The notes beneath the pieces are model-generated. The model was not told the DNA's origin and did no database searches. It saw nothing but the letters and a program-made list of their open reading frames with translations. This document shows positions 9,079 through 18,774 of a stretch of 64,000 nt of DNA, in pieces. Positions within the stretch are counted from its first letter, which is position 1. Every line of letters begins with the position of its first letter. Location of the stretch: NCBI RefSeq assembly GCF_000020525.1, contig NC_011026.1, positions 2,338,001-2,402,000 on the forward strand, written 5' to 3'. Origin of the DNA: Chloroherpeton thalassium ATCC 35110. Its GTDB lineage: Bacteria; Bacteroidota; Chlorobiia; Chlorobiales; Chloroherpetonaceae. The position numbers and the translations under genes were made by a program.

Positions 9079-9612
9079 TTAAATTCGCTGGCCTTGATTG
9101 TAACGTTTTCCGGCGTCAAGATTTTGCGCCCTTTCGTCAAATTCGGGCAGGGGAATGCTGCCGGGAACGCCGACCAACGGAAACTCTTTTCGCATGGGGA
9201 AATATTCAAAATCTTCTGGCATGTAGATTCGGCGCATGTCGGGATGATTGACGAACACGATTCCGAACATGTCATAAGTTTCGCGCTCGTACCAGTCCGC
9301 TGCCGGCCAAACGGAAATCACGCTCGGCAAGTGCGGCTTGGCCTCTTCAAGCCAAACTTTCAAACGAATCCGTGTGTTGTGCTCCAAATTCATCAGGTTG
9401 TAGATAACCTCAAATCGCGGCTCTTCGTTAAAGCGGTCTGCGCCACAAATATCCACGCAAAGGTTAAAGCCCAGCTCTTCTTTCAAAAACTGCGAAATCT
9501 CCCGAATGTTTTCTTTTTTGACGCGAAAAGTCAGCTCGTTTCTAAACTTAGTGGTTTCAAGCAGTGCTTTGGGAAAAGCCGATTGGAGAGCAATGGAAAC
9601 TTTGTTCAACAT
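9079..9612 (-). CDS. nuoC: NADH-quinone oxidoreductase subunit C (30-kDa)
   Basis: 177 residues with the signature WPAADWYERETYDMFGI followed by HPDMRRIYMPEDFEYFPMRKEFP. Structural subunit of the complex I connecting module, contacting NuoB and NuoD. Separate from nuoD rather than fused. 164 nt lie between it and nuoB, mostly filled by a palindromic repeat (9671-9741). Confidence 0.96.
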   Translation of the reverse strand: MLNKVSIALQSAFPKALLETTKFRNELTFRVKKENIREISQFLKEELGFNLCVDICGADRFNEEPRFEVIYNLMNLEHNTRIRLKVWLEEAKPHLPSVISVWPAADWYERETYDMFGIVFVNHPDMRRIYMPEDFEYFPMRKEFPLVGVPGSIPLPEFDERAQNLDAGKRYNQGQRI

Positions 9613-9670
9613 AAAAATCGTACAGGTTTGGTTTTTCGCTTAACGGCCTACTTAGCTAAAAAGTGAGGTA

Positions 9671-9741
9671 GTCATTCTGAGCGTCTTAGCGAAGAATCCA
9701 CAAGCCCCGCAGGATGGATACGTCACTTTGTTCAGCATGAC
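9671..9741. repeat. Dispersed palindromic (REP-like) element between nuoB and nuoC
   Basis: Begins GTCATTCTGAG and ends TTCAGCATGAC, an imperfect inverted repeat. A related pair of ends occurs at 58116-58156. Both are in intergenic DNA. Confidence 0.55.
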
Positions 9742-9776
9742 AGAAAAAAAGCGTGTCATTCGCCATTAAAAACAAG

Positions 9777-10400
9777 TTATTCGGAAACCGTTAGTTTTTC
9801 TTTTTCCTTAGGCGATTCTGGCTGCCTAACTTGTGGCGCGTCGTCTTCTGCAAGGAAAGAATCTTGGAACGAATCTTTTTGCCGTTTAATTTTTTCCTGA
9901 ATTTCCATCACGGCATGAATAACGGCATCGGGGCGCGGCGGGCAACCCGGCACATACACATCCACCGGTAGAAACTGATCAATGCCTTGCACCACCGGAT
10001 ACGAACGAAACATTCCGCCCGACGAACTGCACGCGCCCATCGCGATGCACCATTTTGGCTCGGGCATTTGATCCCAAATTTTCTTTACCACGGTGGCCAT
10101 TTTGTAAGTGACCGTTCCGGCGACAATCATCAAGTCGGATTGGCGCGGCGAAAATCGAAAAACCTCGGCGCCGAAGCGGGCAATGTCGTAGCGTGGCCCG
10201 GCCATCGCCATCATTTCAATCGCGCAGCAGCTTAAGCCCATGGGCATTGGCCAAATGGAGTTGGCGCGTCCCCAGTTTGTAATCGCGTCGAGTGTGGTTG
10301 TTAGGAAACCGTCTCCCATTCCTTGTTGGCCTGACATACGTTTTTCATCTTTTGGGTTCAAAATTTCTACTATTTTTTGGATGAACAGTCTCTTTGGCAA
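9777..10400 (-). CDS. nuoB: NADH-quinone oxidoreductase subunit B ([4Fe-4S] N2 protein)
   Basis: 207 residues. Carries the terminal cluster N2 that passes electrons to quinone. Ligand motifs are GLSCC (residues 56-60), MGACSSSGG and [12 protein letters not shown]. The start is either 10400 ([10 protein letters not shown]) or the internal MSGQQG at 10337; the longer form has an amphipathic N-terminus and I keep it. First gene of the local nuo set; nuoA and nuoH-N are not in this window. Confidence 0.96.
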
Positions 10401-10628
10401 AATAGGTCAATCAAAAAATTAAAAAAATTTTATGCGGCTCAATTTTAATAATTTGGCGTTTCATTTTGCCAATTCAGGCTAACATGCTGCGGCGCTTTGT
10501 TTGGTGATTCGATGTCGTTTTGGCTTGAGCAAAAGCAATCGCTGATGATAGGCTAAATGTTTTTTTCTCTTCGCTCAGTTTTTTTTGCGCGCTCGTTCTA
10601 TTCTTGGTGTCGATTCCGGCGCTGAAAA
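10401..10628. other. Intergenic region between nuoB and the methyltransferase
   Basis: 228 bp, AT-rich; must contain the nuoB promoter. Nothing else recognised. Confidence 0.4.
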
Positions 10629-11582
10629 TCAGTGGTTGCTATGTCGGATATAATATACCACGCTGGACGCCAGTCCTGGATGAACGCTATCAATTGCTGC
10701 TTTTATGCCAATGAAGCCGGCTCGCAAAAAATATAAGAATTTCATAGCGCCTTTTCCTTTTGTGGCAGCTATGAGCGACTCGCTCAGAAACGCGTTGTAG
10801 AGGCTATCCAGCATAAGTCCGTGCATGTCGAAAACTTCGAGGTGATGTTTTTTGAGCAATTCGCCGAATGTGCGCGGACTGAAATGATATAAATGGCGAG
10901 GCGCATCGAACGCAACCCAATTTTCGCGATAAAATTTCGCGTCGGTGCTTTCCACGTTTGGCATCGCAACCATCAAAACGCCATCGGGTTGCAAAAGCGA
11001 CTTGATTTTTCCCAGCGTCTCATTAATCTGGTGAATATGTTCGAGCGAATGCCACATGGCAATTAAATCGAACGACTCTTCATAAGGCGCGCTCAGCAAG
11101 TCGCCGTGAAAGACATTGAGGCCGTTGTAGTCGCGGGCAAAACGAGCTGCCTTTTCGGAAACTTCGACGCCGAAAAGCTTCAAGTCCATTCGTTCTGCTT
11201 GTTTGTTGAGTTCGAGCAAAAACTCGCCGGTTGCGCAGCCGATTTCCAAAACGCGATACGTTCCGCCAGATTGAAATCCCGAATGCGCCAATACGGCGTT
11301 TGCCTTTGAGCGCAAAGAAATCAAATTGCGAAGCAGCGTATAAACTTTTTGGCGAAAGCTGTTTTGCGACTCAACCGAAACGAATGGATCGTAATCCGCA
11401 GATTCGTAATACGCCGCGATTTCGTCTAAGCTTGGGCGCGGCGAAAGCAACACCAAGCCCGAGCGTTTGGATTTTTTTACCTGCCAAACTGCGCCGTTTT
11501 GCAGATCAAATCTATCCGAAACCTGAAAAAGGCGTTCATATTCTTGTGAATGACTAATTGGGCAAGAGACTTCTTCCATCAT
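10629..11582 (-). CDS. Class I SAM-dependent methyltransferase
   Basis: 317 residues. The SAM-binding motif VLEIGCATGEFLLEL lies near residue 112, followed by the acidic FGVEVSE and the post-motif region FDLIAMWHSLEHIHQ. The N-terminal 90 residues (CPISHSQEYERLFQVSDRF... LVLLSPRPS) resemble the N-terminal part of methyltransferases acting on sugars or polyketides, with Cys at residue 7. Substrate unknown. It stands alone: 194 nt upstream of nuoB with no shared overlap, and downstream of the esterase gene. Confidence 0.85.
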   Translation of the reverse strand: MMEEVSCPISHSQEYERLFQVSDRFDLQNGAVWQVKKSKRSGLVLLSPRPSLDEIAAYYESADYDPFVSVESQNSFRQKVYTLLRNLISLRSKANAVLAHSGFQSGGTYRVLEIGCATGEFLLELNKQAERMDLKLFGVEVSEKAARFARDYNGLNVFHGDLLSAPYEESFDLIAMWHSLEHIHQINETLGKIKSLLQPDGVLMVAMPNVESTDAKFYRENWVAFDAPRHLYHFSPRTFGELLKKHHLEVFDMHGLMLDSLYNAFLSESLIAATKGKGAMKFLYFLRAGFIGIKAAIDSVHPGLASSVVYYIRHSNH

Positions 11583-11639
11583 TGTTTCGCAAATGTTTTT
11601 GAAAACCGGACGCTATTTTTGATGCTCGCACGAGCAAAA

Positions 11640-12830
11640 TTAAAACTGAAAAGTTTTGAACCACTTCATGGCTTTTAACATAATCGGAATGGCCGCTTCT
11701 GTGTGTTTGCCAGCATGAAGCGTGTCTAAACGAACGCTTGTTGCGCCATTTTTGACGAACTGCTCATAGGCTTTCACGCTATTTTCATAAGGCACATTAT
11801 CATCTTCCAACGAATGATAAAGCGTGGTTGGCGAAATAGGCTTCCAATTATAGATGTCATTTTTCATGAGCGCCTGGTTGATCGGATGCGATTGATTGTT
11901 TTTGATTTCCGCAATAAAGGAATCTTGAAAAAGGGCTTTCGGCGCAGAGGGAATCTCAATATTAACCTCAATTGTATTTTTTGAGCCGTCAAAGAGCGTG
12001 GGCAAAAGCGAATCGTACGGCGCAATGAAAACTTCACGGAGCGAGTGGAACAAGCCGTAAATCTCATTGTAGGCCAGCACGACATAAGGAACATAGGCCG
12101 GTGAAGGATGCGATTTTCCATTCAGCATGAACGATTTCATAATGCCCGAAAGATCATACGGGCCGGCCATTGGCGCAGAAGCGACAATTTGATATTCCGA
12201 CGAATAATGTTCCTCGATTTCCTTCTGAAGCGCAATGGTGGCATAACCGCCTTCGGAGTAGCCCATTAAAAAAAGCGAATCCGTTACGGCTCGGTTTTTT
12301 TTAGCCAAAAATGTCTTGGCCGCTTTCAGAAAATCAAGCGATGCGCTGGCCAGCGATTTTGCGTGAACATACGGATGCAAACCAGCTGATTCTCCTAAGC
12401 CAAGGTAATCGGATGCGATGACGATGTTGCCAATGGAGGCTAACCCTAACGAGAGGAAATTTTCAGAGCCGTTTCGTGAAATAGCCTCGCTGTCTTTCAT
12501 AATCGTTCCGTGCTGGTAGCTCAAAAGCGGAAAGTGCAGCAAGGTGTCGGGCAGGGAAATAACACCACTGGCGCGGGTGGTGTTTCCATTTACGTCAATG
12601 GTCAGATAAACCAGCTTATAAGCCGTCACCGAGTAGATGGCTGTAAAATCTACTTTTCGCAAATTGAAAATCGCTTGAATTTCCGCTGTTGTCGCGGTTC
12701 TCATGAGCGAGTCGGTCAGCAATAGGCCTCTCGACATAGCCGCTGTTCCCGGATCAATTTCGCGTGCGGGAATTTGCTCAGCAGAGAAAAGAAATGCGAT
12801 GAAAAACAGATGGCAAAGAACATGTTTCAT
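11640..12830 (-). CDS. Secreted alpha/beta-hydrolase (lipase/esterase)
   Basis: 396 residues with an N-terminal Sec signal (MKHVLCHLFFIAFLFSAEQIPA). The nucleophile elbow GYSEGGYA, the upstream FPLLSYQHGTIM and the late DTLHAGKHTEAA (candidate catalytic His) resemble secretory lipase-type hydrolases. Asp is probably in SLEDDNVPYENSV. Likely periplasmic or exported esterase; substrate unknown. No operon partner is obvious. Confidence 0.8.
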   Translation of the reverse strand: MKHVLCHLFFIAFLFSAEQIPAREIDPGTAAMSRGLLLTDSLMRTATTAEIQAIFNLRKVDFTAIYSVTAYKLVYLTIDVNGNTTRASGVISLPDTLLHFPLLSYQHGTIMKDSEAISRNGSENFLSLGLASIGNIVIASDYLGLGESAGLHPYVHAKSLASASLDFLKAAKTFLAKKNRAVTDSLFLMGYSEGGYATIALQKEIEEHYSSEYQIVASAPMAGPYDLSGIMKSFMLNGKSHPSPAYVPYVVLAYNEIYGLFHSLREVFIAPYDSLLPTLFDGSKNTIEVNIEIPSAPKALFQDSFIAEIKNNQSHPINQALMKNDIYNWKPISPTTLYHSLEDDNVPYENSVKAYEQFVKNGATSVRLDTLHAGKHTEAAIPIMLKAMKWFKTFQF

Positions 12831-12902
12831 ACTTTTTCTTCCGTTTTTTCTTTAATGATTCGAGTGATTCAGCAGCTGAAATAGTTCATGTTGCAGCAAG
12901 GT

Positions 12903-13415
12903 TTACTGAACGATTTCTAAAATGGCCTCACGCAGATCGTAATAAGCTTTTTTCATGTCGTTGCTAATGACTTTGGTATCGGCCAAAAGCGGCATGAAAT
13001 TCGTGTCGCCTTCCCAACGAGGCACAATGTGAAAATGAATATGAGTATCCACGCTTCCGCCGGCAACTTGGCCAAAGTTCGCGCCCATGTTAAATCCATG
13101 TGGCCGCATAACCTTTGTGAGCGCCTTCATGCCGATATCCATCAGGTTCATCACTTCCAAGCGTGTTTCTTCGTCCAAATCGGCAAGTCTCGGGGTTTGC
13201 TGATATGGCACAATCAAAAGATGCCCACAGTTGTAAGGATAAAGATTCATAATGATAAAATTCTTTTTTCCTCTGTATAAAACAAGGCGCTCTTCGTCCT
13301 CTTCTTCCGGAATGTCAGCAAAAACGGATTTATTGCCAGCTTGCTTGTTTTTGGGTTTTTCATCTTTGAAAGAATCCATATAAATCTGCCGCCAGGGCGA
13401 AAACATTTTTTCCAT
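12903..13415 (-). CDS. HIT-family nucleotide hydrolase/transferase
   Basis: 170 residues with the HIT triad HIHFHIVPR near residue 126 and the preceding NCGHLLIVPYQQ. Resembles bacterial diadenosine-tetraphosphate phosphorylase or hydrolase-like HIT proteins. The N-terminal MFSPWRQIYMDSF is typical of the AP4A-type subgroup. Cytoplasmic, with no operon partner. Confidence 0.9.
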   Translation of the reverse strand: MEKMFSPWRQIYMDSFKDEKPKNKQAGNKSVFADIPEEEDEERLVLYRGKKNFIIMNLYPYNCGHLLIVPYQQTPRLADLDEETRLEVMNLMDIGMKALTKVMRPHGFNMGANFGQVAGGSVDTHIHFHIVPRWEGDTNFMPLLADTKVISNDMKKAYYDLREAILEIVQ

Positions 13416-13588
13416 GTGAAGTCATTTTAATGGTTCAGATAGGCCGTTAGAAGATAATGAAAAAAATACTGTTGGTGAATGGAGAACCGCAAAAGAAATC
13501 GCGTCAAGCCGCTTGTAACGCCCTTTTCTAACCAAATTTTTGGAGAAGCACGCCACAAAATTTTTTTGAACGGACATAAAAAAATTGT

Positions 13589-14161
13589 TTATGTGTGAGC
13601 CATGCACGCATGTAATTTTTCTATGAAATCAGCTTTCTGAAAAAAACGGGAATCGAAACCTAACACATGCGTGTGTTTTGGCGAATCATTCGCGCCGAGA
13701 CCTTTTTCTAAAATCCAAGTGCGAGAATCTGCTTGAAACCGCTCAGCTAAAATGCTTTCGTAGCGAACTTCGGAACGAATGGCATACACGCTGTTGATTT
13801 CCACTGCCATTTCATCGAGCAAGAAATCGATATTCCAAAAGAGCTTTTTCTCTTTTGCCGGCAACTGTTTTTCCGTGCCCAAGCCGATTTGCTTGAAATC
13901 GGTCAGCAGTGGGGCGAGAATTGCGTGAGGCTTTTTCCCGTTTGAACGGCAGGCATGGCGAAAAAGTCGGCGCGCAAGTGCAAATCGCTTCGCTTCGCCC
14001 AGCGCCGAACCGATGTAGAGATAATCTCCTTTGGGAACAGAAATCGCTTTGCCTTTTTTAAATCGGCCAAAAGCAAGCGTTAAGGCTTCAGTGACTTGCA
14101 AGCTAAGCACATACGTGCCAGAAAAAGCTTCTTTTCCCAGAACAACTATTTCGTGTTTCAT
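13589..14161 (-). CDS. DUF123 (GIY-YIG-like) family protein
   Basis: 190 residues from ATG 14161 (MKHEIVVLGKEAFSGTYVL). The frame extends 12 codons further, but that part overlaps the T-rich tail of the hairpin at 14171-14212, so the inner start is preferred. The motifs GDYLYIGSALG and ARRLFRHACRSNGKKPHA... FWNIDFLLDE match the DUF123 family, sometimes described as endonuclease III-associated GIY-YIG-like. Precise activity is unknown. Confidence 0.8.
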   Translation of the reverse strand: MKHEIVVLGKEAFSGTYVLSLQVTEALTLAFGRFKKGKAISVPKGDYLYIGSALGEAKRFALARRLFRHACRSNGKKPHAILAPLLTDFKQIGLGTEKQLPAKEKKLFWNIDFLLDEMAVEINSVYAIRSEVRYESILAERFQADSRTWILEKGLGANDSPKHTHVLGFDSRFFQKADFIEKLHACMAHT

Positions 14162-14170
14162 AAAATAAAA

Positions 14171-14212
14171 TAGGCTTATAGGTTCTTTTGATTTCACGAA
14201 CCTATAAGCCTA
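14171..14212 (-). terminator. Perfect 15-bp hairpin terminator
   Basis: TAGGCTTATAGGTTC (14171-14185) and GAACCTATAAGCCTA (14198-14212) are perfect complements. Read on the minus strand the stem is followed by TTTTATTTT, fitting termination of the 14243-14764 gene. Confidence 0.85.
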
Positions 14213-14242
14213 ACAGAGGAGTTACAGTCAGAGATGAGCCTT

Positions 14243-14764
14243 TTAACTAATATCTCGAATGAGCCAAATTCTAAAAGTATCAAACACTTTGTCAAAAAAG
14301 CCGCCTTCTTCTCTCAACTTATGCTCTTCTATGTGCGTCGATTCAAAGCCAACCGTTATGAAATAAATTGCTTTATCAAAAAAGTAGCTGAGCCGTTGCG
14401 AAAATTCAAATGCTCGGTTCAAATCAATGCCTTCGCTCACAATGCCTTCATCCGTGATGTATTGCCAAAGCACAACGCGTGCCAAAATATTTGCATAAAC
14501 CACTTCGCTAAGCTTGTAGCCTTCCTGAGCGCGTTTTCTTCCGGTTAAAAGAAAGTGCTCAGCGATCTCTTTGAGCGAAGATTCTTCCTTCTTAACCCAA
14601 TACCCTAACTTGCTGTAAATATCGTAGACCATATCATGCAAGTCTTCTTTGGAAAGTTTTGCGTAGCTGGGCGTGGAAGGATTTGTCCTAACTTCTTTAA
14701 TCCATTGTTCGGTTAAAGATTCGGCATGGTCTTCAATAACGCGGATGAATCGATTGTAGAGCAT
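14243..14764 (-). CDS. RsbRD N-terminal-like sensory domain protein
   Basis: 173 residues from ATG 14764 (MLYNRFIRVIEDHAESLTEQW). The frame is open to 14902, but the extra 46 residues look non-coding. The all-helical pattern with WIKEVRTNP, YAKLSKEDLHDMVYDIYSKLGYWV and RAQEGYKLSEVVYANILARVVLW resembles the RsbR/RsbRD N-terminal sensory domain. Normally that domain is fused to STAS or kinase modules; here it stands alone and there is no partner gene next to it. Assignment is by recall of the pattern. Confidence 0.6.
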   Translation of the reverse strand: MLYNRFIRVIEDHAESLTEQWIKEVRTNPSTPSYAKLSKEDLHDMVYDIYSKLGYWVKKEESSLKEIAEHFLLTGRKRAQEGYKLSEVVYANILARVVLWQYITDEGIVSEGIDLNRAFEFSQRLSYFFDKAIYFITVGFESTHIEEHKLREEGGFFDKVFDTFRIWLIRDIS

Positions 14765-14978
14765 GATTTTGGCAGTTTTAAATGTTGGAAACGGCTTCGC
14801 ATATACCGTAAAAACTAATCTACTTTTTTCATAAATGATTTCAAATACAATCTGGTTTGTAAAATGAAAAAAAGAGACGGTTGATTTGTTAGGTGTTCGC
14901 AATCAGAATTGAACACCCTTTCATATTTTTGTAAGTATCCTTTGAGAGAATGTTTCGGAAATCTTCAGCGAAACCCAA

Positions 14979-16154
14979 ATGTCATATACGAAATTGAGCT
15001 TGCAAACGGCGCACCCGATTCTCTCGTGGGCAAATCATGAGATGAGCAGCGAGGAGCTAACCATGTTGAAAAATATGGCTAATTTGCCGTGCGTGTTTCA
15101 TCACGTTGCGTTGATGGCCGACGCGCACTTGGGCAAAGGATCGATGATCGGTTCGGTGATTGCGTCCAAAAACGCCGTGATTCCGGCGTCGGTCGGTGTC
15201 GACATCGGCTGCGGGATGTGCGCCCGAAAAACGCCTTTTTATGCAAGTGATTTGCAAGGGAAAGAAGAAGCCATTCGCGCCAAAATTGAATCGTCGATTC
15301 CGCTCGGCTTTCATAGTCACAAAACTGCGTTGCCGGAAGCCGCCGAGTGGGACGGTTGGCGGGCGTTCAAGGATTTGCATCCGAGCGTTCAAAAACTTCG
15401 GGGCAAAGCCATGGAGCAGCTCGGCACGCTCGGCAGCGGAAATCATTTCATTGAAATTTGCCTCGATACCGAAAATGCCGTTTGGGTGATGCTTCATTCC
15501 GGTTCGCGCAACATCGGCAAGGAACTTGCCGACGCGCACATCACGGCGGCAAAATCGCTTTTCAACGCCGGCGATTTGCCCGATAAAAACCTGGCCTATT
15601 TCACCTTTGGCTCGCCCGAATTTGACCGTTACTGGAACGATTTGCTTTGGGCGCAACGCTATGCGGAGAAAAATCGCGACTTGATGATGGCGCAAATAAT
15701 GAAAATCTTAGCAGACGAACTCGGTCAAGCAAAACCGGTTCAAGTTTTGTTTTCGGTGAATTGCCACCATAATTATGCCGCGAAGGAATGGCATTTCGGC
15801 GAGCATGTTTTCGTGACGCGCAAAGGCGCGGTGCGCGCGGGCGCTTCGGATTACGGGATTATTCCTGGCTCGATGGGCAGCAAATCGTTTATCGTGAAAG
15901 GAAAAGGGAATGAGGCGAGTTTTGCCTCGTGCAGTCACGGGGCGGGACGAAAAATGTCGCGGGCGCAAGCCAAAAAACGCTTCACGACGCGCGACCTCGA
16001 GCGCCAGACTTCCGGCATTTTGTGCCGAAAAGACAGCGGCATTTTGGACGAAATTCCCGAAGCCTATAAAGACATCGAGACGGTCATGCAAAACCAGAGC
16101 GATTTGGTGGAAATTCTGGCCGAACTTCACCAAATCGTTTGTATTAAGGGCTAA
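14979..16154 (+). CDS. rtcB: RNA-splicing ligase RtcB family
   Basis: 391 residues. Joins 2',3'-cyclic phosphate (or 3'-phosphate) and 5'-OH RNA ends using GTP and Mn2+. Motifs are LMADAHLGKGSMIGSV, SVGVDIGCGMCA (Mn-binding Cys), LGSGNHFIEI, NCHHNYA and CSHGAGRKMSRAQA (guanylylated His). This is the shorter bacterial form; the chaperone-like archease gene is not adjacent. 2 nt separate its stop from the convergent LOG gene. Confidence 0.93.
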   Translation: MSYTKLSLQTAHPILSWANHEMSSEELTMLKNMANLPCVFHHVALMADAHLGKGSMIGSVIASKNAVIPASVGVDIGCGMCARKTPFYASDLQGKEEAIRAKIESSIPLGFHSHKTALPEAAEWDGWRAFKDLHPSVQKLRGKAMEQLGTLGSGNHFIEICLDTENAVWVMLHSGSRNIGKELADAHITAAKSLFNAGDLPDKNLAYFTFGSPEFDRYWNDLLWAQRYAEKNRDLMMAQIMKILADELGQAKPVQVLFSVNCHHNYAAKEWHFGEHVFVTRKGAVRAGASDYGIIPGSMGSKSFIVKGKGNEASFASCSHGAGRKMSRAQAKKRFTTRDLERQTSGILCRKDSGILDEIPEAYKDIETVMQNQSDLVEILAELHQIVCIKG

Positions 16155-16156
16155 CT

Positions 16157-16747
16157 TCAGGTTTGACTCTGGCGCTCTATCCATTTTTCGATTTTCGGCG
16201 AGCGATAGCTTTTCATGCGTTCGAGCATTTTTTCGGCGTCCGATTCCAAAATGAGCATGTCCAAATTCGGCGCTTTCATAAAACGCATCTCGACGGTGTT
16301 TTGCAAAAACGTGTAGAGATGATCGTAAAAACCTGCCACGTTCAGCACGGCACAAGGTTTTTCGTGGAGGCCAAGTTGCGCCCAAGTAAACACCTCGAAA
16401 ATTTCTTCCAGCGTACCAATGCCGCCTGGTAAAGCAACGAAGCCATCGGAAAGGTCGGCCATCAAGGCTTTGCGCTCGTGCATCGACCCGACGACGTGCA
16501 ATTTGCTCACATCGGTGTGAGCCAGCTCCTTATCGGCCAAAAACTTCGGAATCACGCCGACCACTTCGCCGCCGGCTTCCATGACAGATGACGCAATGAT
16601 GCCCATCAAGCCGACATTGCCGCCGCCATAAATAAGCCGAATGTTTTTGCGCGCAAGCAATTTTCCAAACGCTTGCGTTGCCTCTTTATATTCCGGCTTT
16701 CCTCCTAAATTTGAACCGCAAAAAACACAGATGCTTTTCATATCCAT
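16157..16747 (-). CDS. LOG-family protein (cytokinin riboside 5'-monophosphate phosphoribohydrolase-like)
   Basis: 196 residues from ATG 16747 (MDMKSICVFCGSNLG); the frame is open to 16795. Rossmann-like with the family motifs MHERKALM and FVALPGGIGTLEEIFEV. Family members cleave nucleoside monophosphates to base and ribose-5-phosphate. The physiological substrate here is unknown. Convergent with rtcB. Confidence 0.9.
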   Translation of the reverse strand: MDMKSICVFCGSNLGGKPEYKEATQAFGKLLARKNIRLIYGGGNVGLMGIIASSVMEAGGEVVGVIPKFLADKELAHTDVSKLHVVGSMHERKALMADLSDGFVALPGGIGTLEEIFEVFTWAQLGLHEKPCAVLNVAGFYDHLYTFLQNTVEMRFMKAPNLDMLILESDAEKMLERMKSYRSPKIEKWIERQSQT

Positions 16748-16964
16748 TATTTTAAAATCAGTAAAAAGTGAAGTTTTAAACGTACGTAAAATCAATTTGG
16801 CTCACAACTGCCAATCTTTCTCAAAACACTTGCTTTCGAATTCGCGACTTGTTTGTTCAGCTTTTGCTTGTATTTGAATCTTCGCCGGAATGCTCTATCT
16901 TTCTTTTCTGTTGGTTTCGTGCCAAGAAAGTTAGATCTGTTTTGCTAAACTCTTTTCGTTTTTT

Positions 16965-18749
16965 ATGTCTGCATCAATCCAAACGCCATCTTCGATTTCT
17001 ACTAAGCACGCTTTTGAAAAATCCCCGACTCGCTACCGCGTGCGCATTGTAAGGGAAAATCTTCATTTGATTGAGGTGACCGTTAGTTTGCCCACTCAGC
17101 AGCGGGCGCAAATAGATTTCAAATTGCCGGCTTGGCGGCCAGGCAGATATTCTATCCAAAATTACGCCGCGCATGTTCAGGAGTTTTCGGCTTTTTGCAA
17201 CAACAAAAATCTTCGTTTTAACAAACTGGACAAGCAAACTTGGCGCGTTTATACGGAAGGCGAGGCAAGTATTTCGGTCAAGTATCGCTTTTATGCGGCA
17301 GGGCCGGTCGATGCGGGCAATTGCTACATTGGCCACGATAAGCTGTTTTTCACAGGATCAAATCTGCTGGTTTATACCGATGACTTTCGGTTTTTGCCAG
17401 CAACGCTCACGCTTCAGCTTCCGCCAACTTGGAAAACCGCCACGCAGCTTGTGAAAACGGACGATCCATACGTGTTTTATGCGGAAACTTACGACGAGCT
17501 CATCGACGCGCCGATTTTAAGCAGTCCAACACTGGCGAATTACCCGATTACGGCTCAAGGCAAAACCGTGAATATTTTCTTTGATAAACCGATTGCACCA
17601 AGCGATAAGAAATTCACGCTGAGCCAAATTCAAGCGGATCTTGAAAAGATTGTTGTCTCGCAATTTGAGCTCATGCAAGATGCGCCTTTTGGCGAATATG
17701 GATTTATCTATCAAATTTTGCCGGAACGCTTTTATCATGGCGTCGAGCATAAAAATTCCTGCTCGATTGTCTTGGGGCCGGAGCGCGAAATGAACGAGCT
17801 TTACGACGAATTTCTGAGCATCACGTCGCACGAATTTTTCCATGTGTGGAATGTTAAGCGGATTTTGCCAGATGAGTTTGTCCCGTATGACTACACGAAG
17901 GAAGTCTACACGCCGTCGCTTTATATTTGCGAAGGCTTCACGAGCTATTACGGCGATTTGATGCTTTGCCGGTCCGGGCTTTGGTCGCCGGACACGTATT
18001 TTGCCGAACTTTCAAAGGCGATAAACTCCGTGCAAAGCACCTACGGGCGCAAGGTGCAATCCTTGGCAAATTCCTCTTTCGACGCGTGGCTCACGGGCTA
18101 TAAAGCGGGACGCAGCACCAATTCCATCAATTTCTATACCAAAGGTCAACTCGTGGCGCTCTTGCTCGATTTGGAAATTCGTGTTCGAACCCAAAATACC
18201 GCCTCGCTCGACGATGTGATGCGCGCACTCAATGAAAATTTTGCCAAACAAAATAAAGGCTTTTCGCACGATGAATTTGTGGCATTGGTTGAGAAAATCG
18301 GAAATGCTTCATTTCAAACATTTTTTGAAAAATATGTGTTTGGCGCTGAAGAGCTTCCTTATGAGCAATCGTTAAATCAGGTTGGATTAGCGCTCCATGC
18401 TACCGCGCAACCCTACATGGGTGTTCGTACGCAAGTGCGAGGCAATTTGGAGGAAATTCAAGCGGTGATTCCAGAAAGTCCGGCAGCATTGGCAGGCTTA
18501 GACCAAGGAGATATTTTACTTGCAATTAATAATTTATCGTTGGTTGGCGCATCGCTGAAAGATATATTAATGAAAGTCAATGCGGGTGAAATGGTCACGG
18601 TGTTATACGTTCGCGGCGGAAAAATAGAACAGGCCACTGTGACTTTACAATCCCAAAATACTTTTAAAGTTGTGCGATTGGCTCAGCCGAAGGATACACA
18701 AACGCGGCTCTATGAATCTTGGCTTAAACAAACGTGGGAGAATTCGTAA
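16965..18749 (+). CDS. M61-family glycyl aminopeptidase with PDZ domain
   Basis: 594 residues. The order is an N-terminal beta domain (about 30-190), a catalytic domain with the zinc motif SHEFFHVWNVKRILPDEF (HExxH), YICEGFTSYYGDL (downstream Glu ligand), and a C-terminal PDZ domain around residues 480-570 (VRTQVRGNLEEIQAVIPESPAALAGLDQGDILLAINN). No signal peptide is evident, so cytoplasmic or exported by another route. recN follows 25 nt after its stop, so the two may be co-transcribed. Confidence 0.92.
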   Translation: MSASIQTPSSISTKHAFEKSPTRYRVRIVRENLHLIEVTVSLPTQQRAQIDFKLPAWRPGRYSIQNYAAHVQEFSAFCNNKNLRFNKLDKQTWRVYTEGEASISVKYRFYAAGPVDAGNCYIGHDKLFFTGSNLLVYTDDFRFLPATLTLQLPPTWKTATQLVKTDDPYVFYAETYDELIDAPILSSPTLANYPITAQGKTVNIFFDKPIAPSDKKFTLSQIQADLEKIVVSQFELMQDAPFGEYGFIYQILPERFYHGVEHKNSCSIVLGPEREMNELYDEFLSITSHEFFHVWNVKRILPDEFVPYDYTKEVYTPSLYICEGFTSYYGDLMLCRSGLWSPDTYFAELSKAINSVQSTYGRKVQSLANSSFDAWLTGYKAGRSTNSINFYTKGQLVALLLDLEIRVRTQNTASLDDVMRALNENFAKQNKGFSHDEFVALVEKIGNASFQTFFEKYVFGAEELPYEQSLNQVGLALHATAQPYMGVRTQVRGNLEEIQAVIPESPAALAGLDQGDILLAINNLSLVGASLKDILMKVNAGEMVTVLYVRGGKIEQATVTLQSQNTFKVVRLAQPKDTQTRLYESWLKQTWENS

Positions 18750-18774
18750 CCAGGCTTCTATAACCTTCAATGCT

